Below, piece by piece: positions 17,963 through 24,063 of a DNA stretch of 54,809 bases. The notes beneath the pieces are model-generated. The model saw only the letters and a list, made by a program, of their open reading frames with translations. It was not told the DNA's origin and did not search any database. Position 1 is the first letter of the stretch. Each line of letters begins with the position of its first letter. The translations under genes were made by a program, and so were the position numbers. The stretch comes from Deltaproteobacteria bacterium (GTDB lineage: Bacteria > SAR324 > XYD2-FULL-50-16), in NCBI GenBank assembly GCA_018657625.1, contig JABHWU010000055.1, forward strand, positions 1 through 54,809. The letters run 5' to 3'.

Positions 17963-19323
17963 ATGATCTGGGGGAGGTAAAACTCTCCCCGGCTTTCGGA
18001 GGAGTTAAAATTACCACAGAACCCTCCGGAGCCGAAATTTATATTGCCGGTCGGAAAAGAGGGCTAACCCCCTGGTTTGCCACGGAAGTGGCATCAGGTG
18101 CTTATCTGATCAGTTTACGTAAAAACCTGTTTCATGCCATAGAGAACCTACGCCTGATTGTTGAAGATGGTAAAATTGCCAGGATCCATCATCAGCTGGA
18201 GAAAAACTTCGGTGAAATAATCCTGCAAACAGAACCTTCCCGCGTCACTGCCACAATCATCAATGCTGAAGATCAGATCGTAATGAAAAAAAATACTTCG
18301 GAAACAGATTCCACCATTTTCCAGCTATCGCCGGGAAACTACCGGTTAAAGCTGGAAAAAGAGAACTATGACCCCCTGGCCTTTAAAATCAGTCTGGCCA
18401 AAAACAGCAGACAATCGATCACTAAACAGCAAGCCACCCTCAGAAGACAGGGCGGTTTTCTGGTGGTCAGCACCAAACCCTTTACCCGGGGCGCGGAGGT
18501 CTGGGTGAACGGTATAAAAAAAGCCACCGTACCCGCCAATCTGGCACTGCTGACCGGGGAATATGACATTGAAGTAAAGCACAAGGGCAAATCCGGTAAA
18601 GAAAAAGTGCTTATCCGGGATGGAGAATCACAAACCCTGATTTTGGAACTAAAGGAACAATCTTCCGGTGATTTTGTCTTTGTCAAAGGGGGCTGCTATC
18701 AAATGGGAGATACCTTTGGTGAAGGTGACTCCGATGAAAAACCGGTCCACCAGGTCTGTGTGGATGGTTTTTATCTGGGGAAGTATGAAGTCACCCAGGG
18801 CGAGTGGCAGAAGGTGATGGGGAATAATCCATCCCGTTTTAAAAACGGTAATAACTATCCGGTTGAAAAGGTGAGTTGGGAAGAAGTACAAACGTTTATC
18901 AGCCAACTAAACCGACAAACAGATGGTAAATATCGGCTACCCACGGAAGCGGAATGGGAGTATGCTTGCCGGGAAGGGGGTAAATCTGTAAAATATGGAA
19001 CCGGGAAAAACAGTCTCGATTCATCAAGTGCCAGATTCAATTCTGGTGCTACAGTTAAAGTTGGTAGTTATCAACCCAATGCGCTGGGACTTTATGATAT
19101 GTCAGGAAATGTCTGGGAATGGGTGTCAGATCGGTATAATAAAAATTACTATGGCAATAGTCCCGGGAACAATCCCACAGGGCCAGGATCTGGTTCGGAC
19201 CGCGTCCGGCGGGGCGGTTCCTGGGACATCATTCCGGGGACCCTGCGTTGCGCATTTCGTGGCAGGGGCATTCCTGTCGACAGGATCTACATCCTTGGGT
19301 TCCGCCTCCTGAGGACACCTTAG
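17890..19323 (+). CDS. DGR target protein, C-terminal part: PEGA repeats and FGE-sulfatase (C-type lectin) domain ending in the VR
   Basis: The second half of the frameshifted target, 477 residues from the first ATG; the native frame extends upstream to about 17,850. PEGA repeats (VKITTEPSGAEIYIAG from residue 38, another near 110, GGFLVVSTKPF from 188) precede a formylglycine-generating-enzyme-like domain at about 261-477. That domain contains GCYQMGD, YEVTQGEWQKVMG, PVEKVSWEEV, YRLPTEAEWEYACR and LYDMSGNVWEWVSD. Its last 42 residues are the variable repeat, with scaffold RGGSW...LRCA...LGFRLL. The residue five before the retained Cys is Pro, so the FGE active-site Cys pair is incomplete and ligand binding is more likely than catalysis. 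DGR targets of this fold usually display ligand-binding surfaces. Confidence 0.9.
   Translation: MLRITLKKEKHHDKKLEFRLQGGMNDLGEVKLSPAFGGVKITTEPSGAEIYIAGRKRGLTPWFATEVASGAYLISLRKNLFHAIENLRLIVEDGKIARIHHQLEKNFGEIILQTEPSRVTATIINAEDQIVMKKNTSETDSTIFQLSPGNYRLKLEKENYDPLAFKISLAKNSRQSITKQQATLRRQGGFLVVSTKPFTRGAEVWVNGIKKATVPANLALLTGEYDIEVKHKGKSGKEKVLIRDGESQTLILELKEQSSGDFVFVKGGCYQMGDTFGEGDSDEKPVHQVCVDGFYLGKYEVTQGEWQKVMGNNPSRFKNGNNYPVEKVSWEEVQTFISQLNRQTDGKYRLPTEAEWEYACREGGKSVKYGTGKNSLDSSSARFNSGATVKVGSYQPNALGLYDMSGNVWEWVSDRYNKNYYGNSPGNNPTGPGSGSDRVRRGGSWDIIPGTLRCAFRGRGIPVDRIYILGFRLLRTP
19191..19313 (+). repeat. DGR variable repeat (VR)
   Basis: Aligns without gaps to the TR at 21,202-21,324 over 123 positions. 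There are 23 mismatches: 22 where the TR has A (to G, C or T here) and one other (T to A at 19,254). Sixteen codons differ in amino acid because of the A changes, for example AAC to GAC, ATC, TAC, GGC and ACC, and AAA to CGG and ATT. The last 21 positions, from CCTTGGGTTCCGCC to CTGAG, are identical and are the expected initiation-of-mutagenic-homing-like end. Divergence resumes at the next base. Confidence 0.95.
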
Positions 19324-19356
19324 TTTTTAGGTTTTTTACTTTTTTACCTTTTTTCA

Positions 19357-19429
19357 GTCGGCTTGCCGACCCATCTTTTCTACTCCCCCCCGTAGCGAAG
19401 CAGGAGGGGAGTAGAAGGCGCGAAGCGCC
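19357..19429. promoter_or_regulatory. Three hairpins directly downstream of the VR
   Basis: Three perfect stems lie in tandem: GTCGGC-TT-GCCGAC (19357-19370), CTACTCCCC/GGGGAGTAG with a 17-nt loop (19380-19414), and GGCGC-GAA-GCGCC (19417-19429). In the Bordetella phage DGR a hairpin after the VR promotes homing; that these do the same is inference. They could also terminate target transcription, since the following bases include T-runs. Confidence 0.65.
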
Positions 19430-19446
19430 GCGATTTTTTAAAAAAT

Positions 19447-19890
19447 ATGCCTTTTCAGATTATTACCATCCCTTTTGACCCGGCTTTGGAAGTTTTTTCC
19501 GAAGAACAAGTGAACAGATTCCTGATCAATAAGAAACTACTCTCCTGGCAGGCTGAGTTCTTTAAACAAGGCAATAAAGCCTATTGGTCGGTATTTTTGG
19601 AATATGAGTTCCTGATTGAAAAAAAAGCTTCGCCGAAAACAAAACTCACCGAGGAACAGCAGGTACTCTATCAAAAATTAAAAGAATGGCGAAAAGAACA
19701 AGCTGAGAAACAAGGAGTACCGGTTTATGTGATTGCCAATAATCAGCACCTGGAAGAATTAACTGTCAAACAACCGAAAACGCTGGAAGCATTTAAAGAA
19801 ATAAAGGGTTTGGGTGATAAAAAACTAAAAGAGTATGGACAGGAGCTGATTAGTTTGATGGTAGCTTTTAACACAGGTGATTCAAAATGA
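19447..19890 (+). CDS. HRDC-like DGR accessory protein
   Basis: 147 residues. The C-terminal half (about 70-145) has the HRDC helical pattern: LYQKLKEWRKEQAEKQGVPVYVIANNQHL followed by LEAFKEIKGLGDKKLKEYGQELI, the nucleic-acid-binding fold found at the end of RecQ and RNase D. The N-terminal half is short and unassigned. HRDC proteins are known as occasional accessory genes of DGRs, and the position between target and avd fits. There is no clear ribosome site before the ATG at 19,447, so translation may be weak or coupled. It overlaps the next gene by an ATGA. Confidence 0.82.
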   Translation: MPFQIITIPFDPALEVFSEEQVNRFLINKKLLSWQAEFFKQGNKAYWSVFLEYEFLIEKKASPKTKLTEEQQVLYQKLKEWRKEQAEKQGVPVYVIANNQHLEELTVKQPKTLEAFKEIKGLGDKKLKEYGQELISLMVAFNTGDSK

Positions 19891-20225
19891 ACGAGGACTA
19901 TCCCATTTTCGTTAAGTGGTTATCTATTCTGGACTGGTTAATGGACCGGGCGGAATCTTTCCCTAAATCGGTTCGTTTTACCGTTTCATCCCGGTTGGTT
20001 AACTTGTCCTTGGAAATCATGGATGGGATTATTGAGCTGATCTATAGTAGAAATAAAGCTAAAATGATCAATCAGGCTAATTTAAAATTGGAAAAATTAC
20101 GGGTTTTGATTCGAATTTGTTTTAAACGTCGCTATTTATCAGCCAAACAATATGAATATATTGCCGAAGAAATCAATGAATCCGGTCGAATGTTAGGTGG
20201 TTGGAAGAAATATGAAACGGGTTAA
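19887..20225 (+). CDS. avd: DGR accessory variability determinant (Avd)
   Basis: 112 residues predicted to be almost wholly helical, fitting the four-helix-bundle Avd/S23-like fold. The helices begin FVKWLSILDWLMDRAESFPKS, then VNLSLEIMDGIIELIYSR, then ANLKLEKLRVLIRICFKRRYLS, then YEYIAEEINESGRMLGGWKK. It is strongly basic in helix 3, as expected for a protein that binds RT and template RNA. Avd forms a pentamer with the RT and is needed for cDNA synthesis in the Bordetella phage system. The start overlaps the HRDC gene stop (ATGA), and its 3' end overlaps the RT start, which indicates a translationally coupled operon. Confidence 0.9.
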   Translation: MNEDYPIFVKWLSILDWLMDRAESFPKSVRFTVSSRLVNLSLEIMDGIIELIYSRNKAKMINQANLKLEKLRVLIRICFKRRYLSAKQYEYIAEEINESGRMLGGWKKYETG

Positions 20226-21267
20226 TCATCTGTTTGAAAAAATTGTCACCTTTGAAAACCTCTATCTGGCTTTTAAAAAAGCCTCTAAGGGTAGTCCAAA
20301 TTCGTTAGAGGCTAAAGCTTTCTGCTTTCATCTTGAGCCAGAACTTATTGACCTGAAAAACGATTTAATTTCATCGTCCTACCAACCTGGCGCATTTCAT
20401 CATTACACCATCCATGATCCCAAAGAACGGCTAATATCTGTCGCGCCTTTTAGAGATCGGGTGGTACATCATGCCCTGGTGAATATTTTAGAACCTGTTT
20501 TTGAGCCGGCTTTTATTTTCGATTCCTATGCCACCCGGAAAAATAAAGGCACCCATGCGGCAATTAAAAGAACTCAGCAATTTTTGCGCTTGAATCGATA
20601 TTACCTTAGGGCTGACATCAAAAAACATTTTGAAAGCATGGATCATGATATTTTGCTAAATCTGGTCACCAGAAAAGTAAAAGACAAAAAGACGTTACAG
20701 TTGATTCGGAAAATAATAAAGGGAGTCCCCTGGGAAAAAGGATTACCGATTGGCAATCTAACCAGTCAGTTTTTAGCCAATGTTTATTTGAATCAATTGG
20801 ATCATTACATCAAAGAACAATTGAAGGTAAGATATTATGTGAGATATATGGATGATATGGTGTTTCTTTCCAATGATAAAGTTTTTTTAAAACAAATCAA
20901 ACAAGTGATATCTCAATACTTAGAGAATAAACTGAAGCTCACACTTAAAACCAAAGCTACCTATATTAATAAAAGAAGTAACGGTATTGGTTTTTTAGGT
21001 GCCAGAATATTTCCACATTTTTTGAGAGTGAAATCCGCTTCTTTTAAGCGAGGAATCAAACGACTGAATCAGGTATCGAATCAATATAAAAATCGTAAAA
21101 TACTGATAGTTAATTATACTTCCAGTTTATCCAGTATTATGGGGCATCTGGACTTTTTTAATAGTTATCAGCTAAGGTTGAAAACGGGTCAGGCAAATAA
21201 TTGGTTCGAACCGCGTCAAACGGGGCGGTTCCTGGAACAACAAACCGAGGAACCTGCGTTGCGCTAA
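20212..21267 (+). CDS. DGR reverse transcriptase
   Basis: 351 residues from the ATG at 20,212 ([11 protein letters not shown], the usual DGR-RT opening). A GTG at 20,197 in the same frame is a weaker option. It makes mutated cDNA from the template RNA. RT motifs in order are [16 protein letters not shown], then [16 protein letters not shown] (I180-Q186), whose IGxxxSQ replaces the QGxxxSP of other RTs and is a DGR hallmark, then the catalytic YMDD at 212-215. There is no maturase or endonuclease domain, as in other DGR RTs. The last 21 codons and the stop (21,202-21,267) lie inside the template repeat, so the C-terminus is encoded by TR in a different frame from that used in the target. Confidence 0.95.
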   Translation: MKRVNHLFEKIVTFENLYLAFKKASKGSPNSLEAKAFCFHLEPELIDLKNDLISSSYQPGAFHHYTIHDPKERLISVAPFRDRVVHHALVNILEPVFEPAFIFDSYATRKNKGTHAAIKRTQQFLRLNRYYLRADIKKHFESMDHDILLNLVTRKVKDKKTLQLIRKIIKGVPWEKGLPIGNLTSQFLANVYLNQLDHYIKEQLKVRYYVRYMDDMVFLSNDKVFLKQIKQVISQYLENKLKLTLKTKATYINKRSNGIGFLGARIFPHFLRVKSASFKRGIKRLNQVSNQYKNRKILIVNYTSSLSSIMGHLDFFNSYQLRLKTGQANNWFEPRQTGRFLEQQTEEPALR

Positions 21268-21324
21268 TCGTAACAGGAACAATCCTGACAACAGGAACAA
21301 CAACCTTGGGTTCCGCCTCCTGAG
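21202..21324 (+). repeat. DGR template repeat (TR)
   Basis: The donor of diversity for the VR at 19,191. In the VR frame it encodes a scaffold rich in Asn codons (AAC/AAT), with two AAA codons: [11 protein letters not shown], then [12 protein letters not shown], then repeated Asn up to LGFRLL. Adenine-specific mutation of AAY codons gives many amino acids without stops; the two AAA codons could give stops. The upstream boundary may extend a few bases (AGG at 21,191-21,193 also aligns), but the match is patchy there. Confidence 0.95.
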
Positions 21325-21519
21325 CACGGGATATTCGGTCGATTTTTGATGTTTACGGATATCAAAACTATCCATTTCCCGTCCATTTCGCCTGGTCCGG
21401 CACAGGTTAAATCTGTCAAATAGCAAAATAGCCAAACGGTATTAGTAGGGGTTCCGAACTTTCCGTTTGGTGAAACCAGATCCGTTGTTACAATGATATC
21501 AAGAGGAAATTGAGGTCCT

Positions 21520-21637
21520 TTAAACCAACTCGATGAATACTTCCAAGGGAATTCTGGCCTGCTTAAGAATATGGGACAATGTTGATCTTTTTATAGGTTT
21601 GTGTGCGGGAGTAGTTTAAACCAGGGATTTTTGTCAT
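21520..21637 (-). pseudogene. hicA toxin remnant with internal deletion
   Basis: Reading the minus strand from the ATG at 21,637 gives the HicA start MTKIPGLNYSR. After a frame change in the bases CACACAAACC it gives KPIKRSTLSHILKQARIP and LEVFIELV-stop, the C-terminal half of HicA. The total is 118 bp, whereas an intact hicA is usually 180-250 bp, so roughly the middle third, including the catalytic-His region (GSHxxxxx), is lost. Its ATG overlaps the hicB stop (ATGA), as in a coupled operon. The mRNA interferase is therefore dead. Confidence 0.8.
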
Positions 21638-21837
21638 ACAGCGATTTCTAATATTTCAGCATTAGTATTGTAGTCTAAATCATCGTCTATAGGGTCCAGA
21701 TAAAGCTCAATTGCTTCTTTTATGTTTTTAATCGCCGCTTCTCTGGTATCTCCTTCAGAGATACACCCAGGTAGGAAAGGAACAGTTACCGTATAACCTC
21801 CTTCATCACTTACTTCGAGTACTATTTTAATATCCAT
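21634..21837 (-). CDS. hicB: HicB-family antitoxin (now without an intact toxin)
   Basis: 67 residues with the HicB partial-RNase-H fold: MDIKIVLEVSDEGGYTVTVPFLPGCISEGDTREAAIKNIKEAIELYL, with the hallmark pattern of a strand ending in P-G-C followed by G-x-T-x-x-EA. A DNA-binding domain is not visible, so this is the short type. It neutralises HicA mRNA interferase. Here the adjacent hicA is internally deleted, so it is an orphan antitoxin that may still act against related toxins. The coupling by ATGA shows it was once a normal hicBA operon. R1 and R3 repeats lie immediately upstream. Confidence 0.85.
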   Translation of the reverse strand: MDIKIVLEVSDEGGYTVTVPFLPGCISEGDTREAAIKNIKEAIELYLDPIDDDLDYNTNAEILEIAV

Positions 21838-21860
21838 TTTTTGTCCACCGTGGAATGTTA

Positions 21861-21896
21861 ATCGCTGCGAAGTCTCACGATCCTCCTAACAATTTA
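21861..21896. repeat. R3 repeat fragment
   Basis: ATCGCTGCGAAGTCTCACGATCCTC followed by CTAAC matches the central part of the R3 elements at 44,087 and 54,219 with one or two changes. Confidence 0.6.
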
Positions 21897-21925
21897 GTAC
21901 TTTAATTTTAGCTACGTGCCATCAG

Positions 21926-22087
21926 TTGTTCATGTCCCTTGATTTAACGACACCTCCCTTCCGTGTATTCCGTGTGGTCCGTGGTCGTTTTTTTTCTGCC
22001 CGGAGTAAATAATTCTCAACCACGGACCACACGGAAAACAACCTGGTTCAGGTTCTCTCTAAACTTTGTGGTTTGGTTTTCTTTTTT
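21926..22087. repeat. R1 hairpin repeat, copy B
   Basis: Matches copy A along most of its length: same start, same T8 loop and GGAGTAAATAATTCTCA, same arm ACCACGGACCACACGGAA. The right arm is perfect without the 9-base TGACCACAC insertion of copy C. It sits between the hicBA remnant and the RelE/Phd pair. Confidence 0.85.
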
Positions 22088-22127
22088 GCAACGAGGTTTC
22101 CGAAGCGGATCTGTTAAGACCAGAAGT

Positions 22128-22430
22128 CTAGGGTAACTTTTTTATACGCTGCATCATTTCTTTGTAAACCTTCTCATCTTTTCTTAATCCAACTTTGACA
22201 ACTAAAACCTTGATCGCTTCTTTTTCTATTTTGTATATCACCCGGTAATCCGATATTTTTAGTTTCCGAAAACCTTTTAAGTTATGACGAAGCGGGGCGT
22301 CGTATTTTTCCGGGGATAAACTGAGTTTTTTTCGAAGTGTTTTCAGAATAATCGACTGATCGTGAGCACTTATTTTTTTAAAATCTTCATCAATCACAAG
22401 TCTATGAATCTTTATTTTCCACATATTCAT
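22128..22430 (-). CDS. RelE/ParE-family toxin
   Basis: 100 residues, a likely ribosome-dependent mRNA interferase. The signature C-terminal half is GFRKLKISDYRVIYKIEKEAIKVLVVKVGLRKDEKVYKE, with the core R-K-L-x...YRV-I-Y and the VG-R-x-x-x-VY end of the RelE superfamily. Length is typical. It begins directly after the antitoxin stop (TAA then ATG, zero gap), so translation is coupled. An alternative start is the second Met three codons on. The catalytic Lys/Arg/Tyr set appears to be present, but activity cannot be proven from sequence. Confidence 0.88.
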   Translation of the reverse strand: MNMWKIKIHRLVIDEDFKKISAHDQSIILKTLRKKLSLSPEKYDAPLRHNLKGFRKLKISDYRVIYKIEKEAIKVLVVKVGLRKDEKVYKEMMQRIKKLP

Positions 22431-22700
22431 TTATTTTAATAAAGATTCAAGATCAACATAATCACTATCGTCACTATTTTCCAATCGCTCTTTGGCAATA
22501 TGCCCCAAAACAAAATCTTCAGCTATTTCCATGATATTTTGCATGTAGGCGTATTCTTCATGGGAAATTAAAACGGCCTGGGGTTTATGTCTTTTTTCAA
22601 TGATAACTAACCCCTCCTGCGCTTTCTTTAGCACCTCATCAATACCGGATCTTAACTCAGAAACCCCTACCAGGGTGGTGTTCTCTTTTACAGTGATCAT
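22431..22700 (-). CDS. Phd/YefM-family antitoxin
   Basis: 89 residues. The N-terminal Phd/YefM fold is visible as MITVKENTTLVGVSELRSGIDEVLKKAQEG, LVIIEKRHKPQAVLISHEEY, then an acidic tail (ERLENSDDSDYVDLESLLK) that would wrap the toxin. It binds DNA through its N-terminal domain to autorepress the operon and neutralises the RelE partner. It comes before the toxin, as in most such pairs. Confidence 0.9.
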   Translation of the reverse strand: MITVKENTTLVGVSELRSGIDEVLKKAQEGLVIIEKRHKPQAVLISHEEYAYMQNIMEIAEDFVLGHIAKERLENSDDSDYVDLESLLK

Positions 22701-22855
22701 GCTTCTCCATTGACCAGTTGTGATTTAAATTAACATTTACCTTTCATATTAAGATATCTAATCGACTATTTAATTGTCAATATAATGCTCGCTTTAACTG
22801 ACAATTTATCGTCAATTAAAATACCGCACTAAAACACGTCGACGTGGATCGCCAT

Positions 22856-22955
22856 TCTCTGTGGTTGGTTTTCTTTTTATCTGCTTTGAGAGATACTTAT
22901 TTACCATTGAACACGCGGAAACAGCATGATTCCTGATTCTTTGTGACTGGTTTTA
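22856..22955. repeat. Degraded R1-related sequence
   Basis: TCTGTGGTTGGTTTTCTTTT and, further on, CGCGGAAACAGCATGATTCCTG resemble the right end of R1 (TGTGGTTTGGTTTTC and CACACGGAAAACAACCTGGT), although more diverged than copies A to C. Identity is low, so this is a tentative assignment. Confidence 0.35.
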
Positions 22956-22956
22956 A

Positions 22957-23085
22957 TACAGATTAGCCCTACCCAGATTAATGGTGATTGGCAAAAACAA
23001 AAAAATCCGGGCGATTATATCAGGGCTTCAGGAAGATTTTGAATCGAAATTAATTGAAAGCATCAGCAAATTGCTAAAAGAGTAA
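22957..23085 (+). pseudogene. 3' fragment of a second tlpA-like gene
   Basis: From 22,966 the frame reads ALPRLMVIGKNKKIRAIISG then LQEDFESKLIES and ISKLLKE-stop. This aligns with the end of the TlpA-like protein at 16,096-16,680 (ALPKLVIIDKNKKINSILTG, FQEDFKNSLSIK, INELLK). The upstream part with the CxxC motif is missing and a stop codon lies in frame at 22,954. It is the leftover of a paralogue or partial duplication. The RHH gene begins 61 nt later, with an R1-like sequence on the left. Confidence 0.75.
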
Positions 23086-23146
23086 TAAAGAATTACTGTT
23101 TTCATGAAAACAGCCTTGGTTGTAACTATATGACTGGAGGAATCAA

Positions 23147-23350
23147 ATGCCGAATTTACAAATAAAGGGAATTGATGAGGATCTCTATAATCAGATCAAA
23201 GAATTAGCCAGATCAGAAAGCAGGTCTATTAGTCAGGAAGTGCTCTATTTGATCAAGCGCTATCTGGCCAATCGAAAAAGTTTTGAAAAGCATCGAACAC
23301 CAGCGGAAGAAATAATTCTCACTCATTGGTCATCCTGCCTTGTTCCTTGA
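23147..23350 (+). CDS. Ribbon-helix-helix antitoxin (FitA/VapB-like), orphan and probably shortened
   Basis: 67 residues. The start MPNLQIKGIDEDLYNQIKELA then SRSISQEVLYLIKRYL is a classic RHH DNA-binding pattern of FitA/VapB antitoxins, with a strong ribosome site TGGAGG ahead. Normal relatives continue with an acidic stretch such as EEILxLxGSW before the toxin gene. Here the frame reads EEIILTHWSSCLVP-stop and runs into R1 repeat DNA, so the C-terminal toxin-binding tail looks cut off. No PIN-domain toxin gene follows. It may still bind DNA. Confidence 0.7.
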   Translation: MPNLQIKGIDEDLYNQIKELARSESRSISQEVLYLIKRYLANRKSFEKHRTPAEEIILTHWSSCLVP

Positions 23351-23372
23351 TGTTTTCTTTCTGTACTTAGGT

Positions 23373-23540
23373 TTTCCGACCACTGGACACACGAAAAACA
23401 GCCTGGTTCCTGATTTAACTGCACCTCACTTCCGTGTGGTCCGTGGTCGTTTTTTTTCTGCCTGGAGTAAATAATTCTCAACCACGGACCACACTGACCA
23501 CACGGAAATAGAATGGTTTCTGGTTCTCTGTGAGCTCTGT
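23373..23540. repeat. R1 hairpin repeat, copy C with a partial extra copy on its left
   Basis: 23,403-23,540 matches copies A and B. Arm 1 is TTCCGTGTGGTCCGTGGT at 23,430-23,447 and arm 2 runs from 23,481 to 23,507 with a TGACCACAC insertion. Directly before it, 23,373-23,402 (GACCACTGGACACACG) is a fragment of the right end of another copy, so two elements lie nearly head to tail. Confidence 0.8.
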
Positions 23541-23635
23541 TTGTGATAACCCTTATACCGCTGGTCAGTTTCATGTCATTTCGATGAGCAGGCTATGTCA
23601 CAATTACATTTAGCAGATGAAATGGTATACTTCTC

Positions 23636-23730
23636 TGTCATCTCGGGGAGCTTGCGACGAGAGATCTTATTGAAATTAATAAAGATCTCTCATTCTGGCC
23701 AGAGTATCACAATTCAGTGTTCGAGATGAT
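23636..23730. repeat. R2 repeat (TCATCTCG...CGAGATGA)
   Basis: TGTCATCTCGGGGAGCTTG, then AGAGATCTTATTG, AGATCTCTCATTCTGGCC, AGAGTATCACAATTCAGTGTT and CGAGATGAT. The ends are inverted copies of each other (TCATCTCG / CGAGATGA), and the interior repeats AGATCT. Related copies are at 39,951, 41,550 and 42,729. 23,731-24,063 shows no convincing gene, although an open frame overlaps the next start. Confidence 0.75.
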
Positions 23731-24063
23731 AAAAAGTTCAACCCAATTACAAATTGCTATCGTGTATATCTAAGGTGACAAGATGATGTATATTAAAGTT
23801 AATATAAGTTTATCGATAAACCCTTGCCCTTAATTTATTGATTTGATATTTTTTATAGTTACCAACCAAGATACCTTAAGACGTCATTCTTATAGGCCGG
23901 TTTCTTCAATTCTGGAAATAGTAAAATGGGGGACAAGTACTTTTGGAGTTACGTGTACGCTTATTTTGCGGGGCAATATTAATGACGGTGCTATATACAT
24001 CAAACCAGATCAGATAAAATTATTTTACCAGCCATTAATTCTAACAATCAACATGACTATTTT

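Noticed and set aside
18995..19312. Plus-strand frame over the FGE domain, 105 codons
   Set aside because: It lies entirely inside the DGR target in another frame; the target frame has clear FGE motifs.
21202..21212. tRNA-like T-arm GGTTCGAACC
   Set aside because: It is part of the TR (Gly-Ser-Asn codons) and has no acceptor, D or anticodon arms around it.
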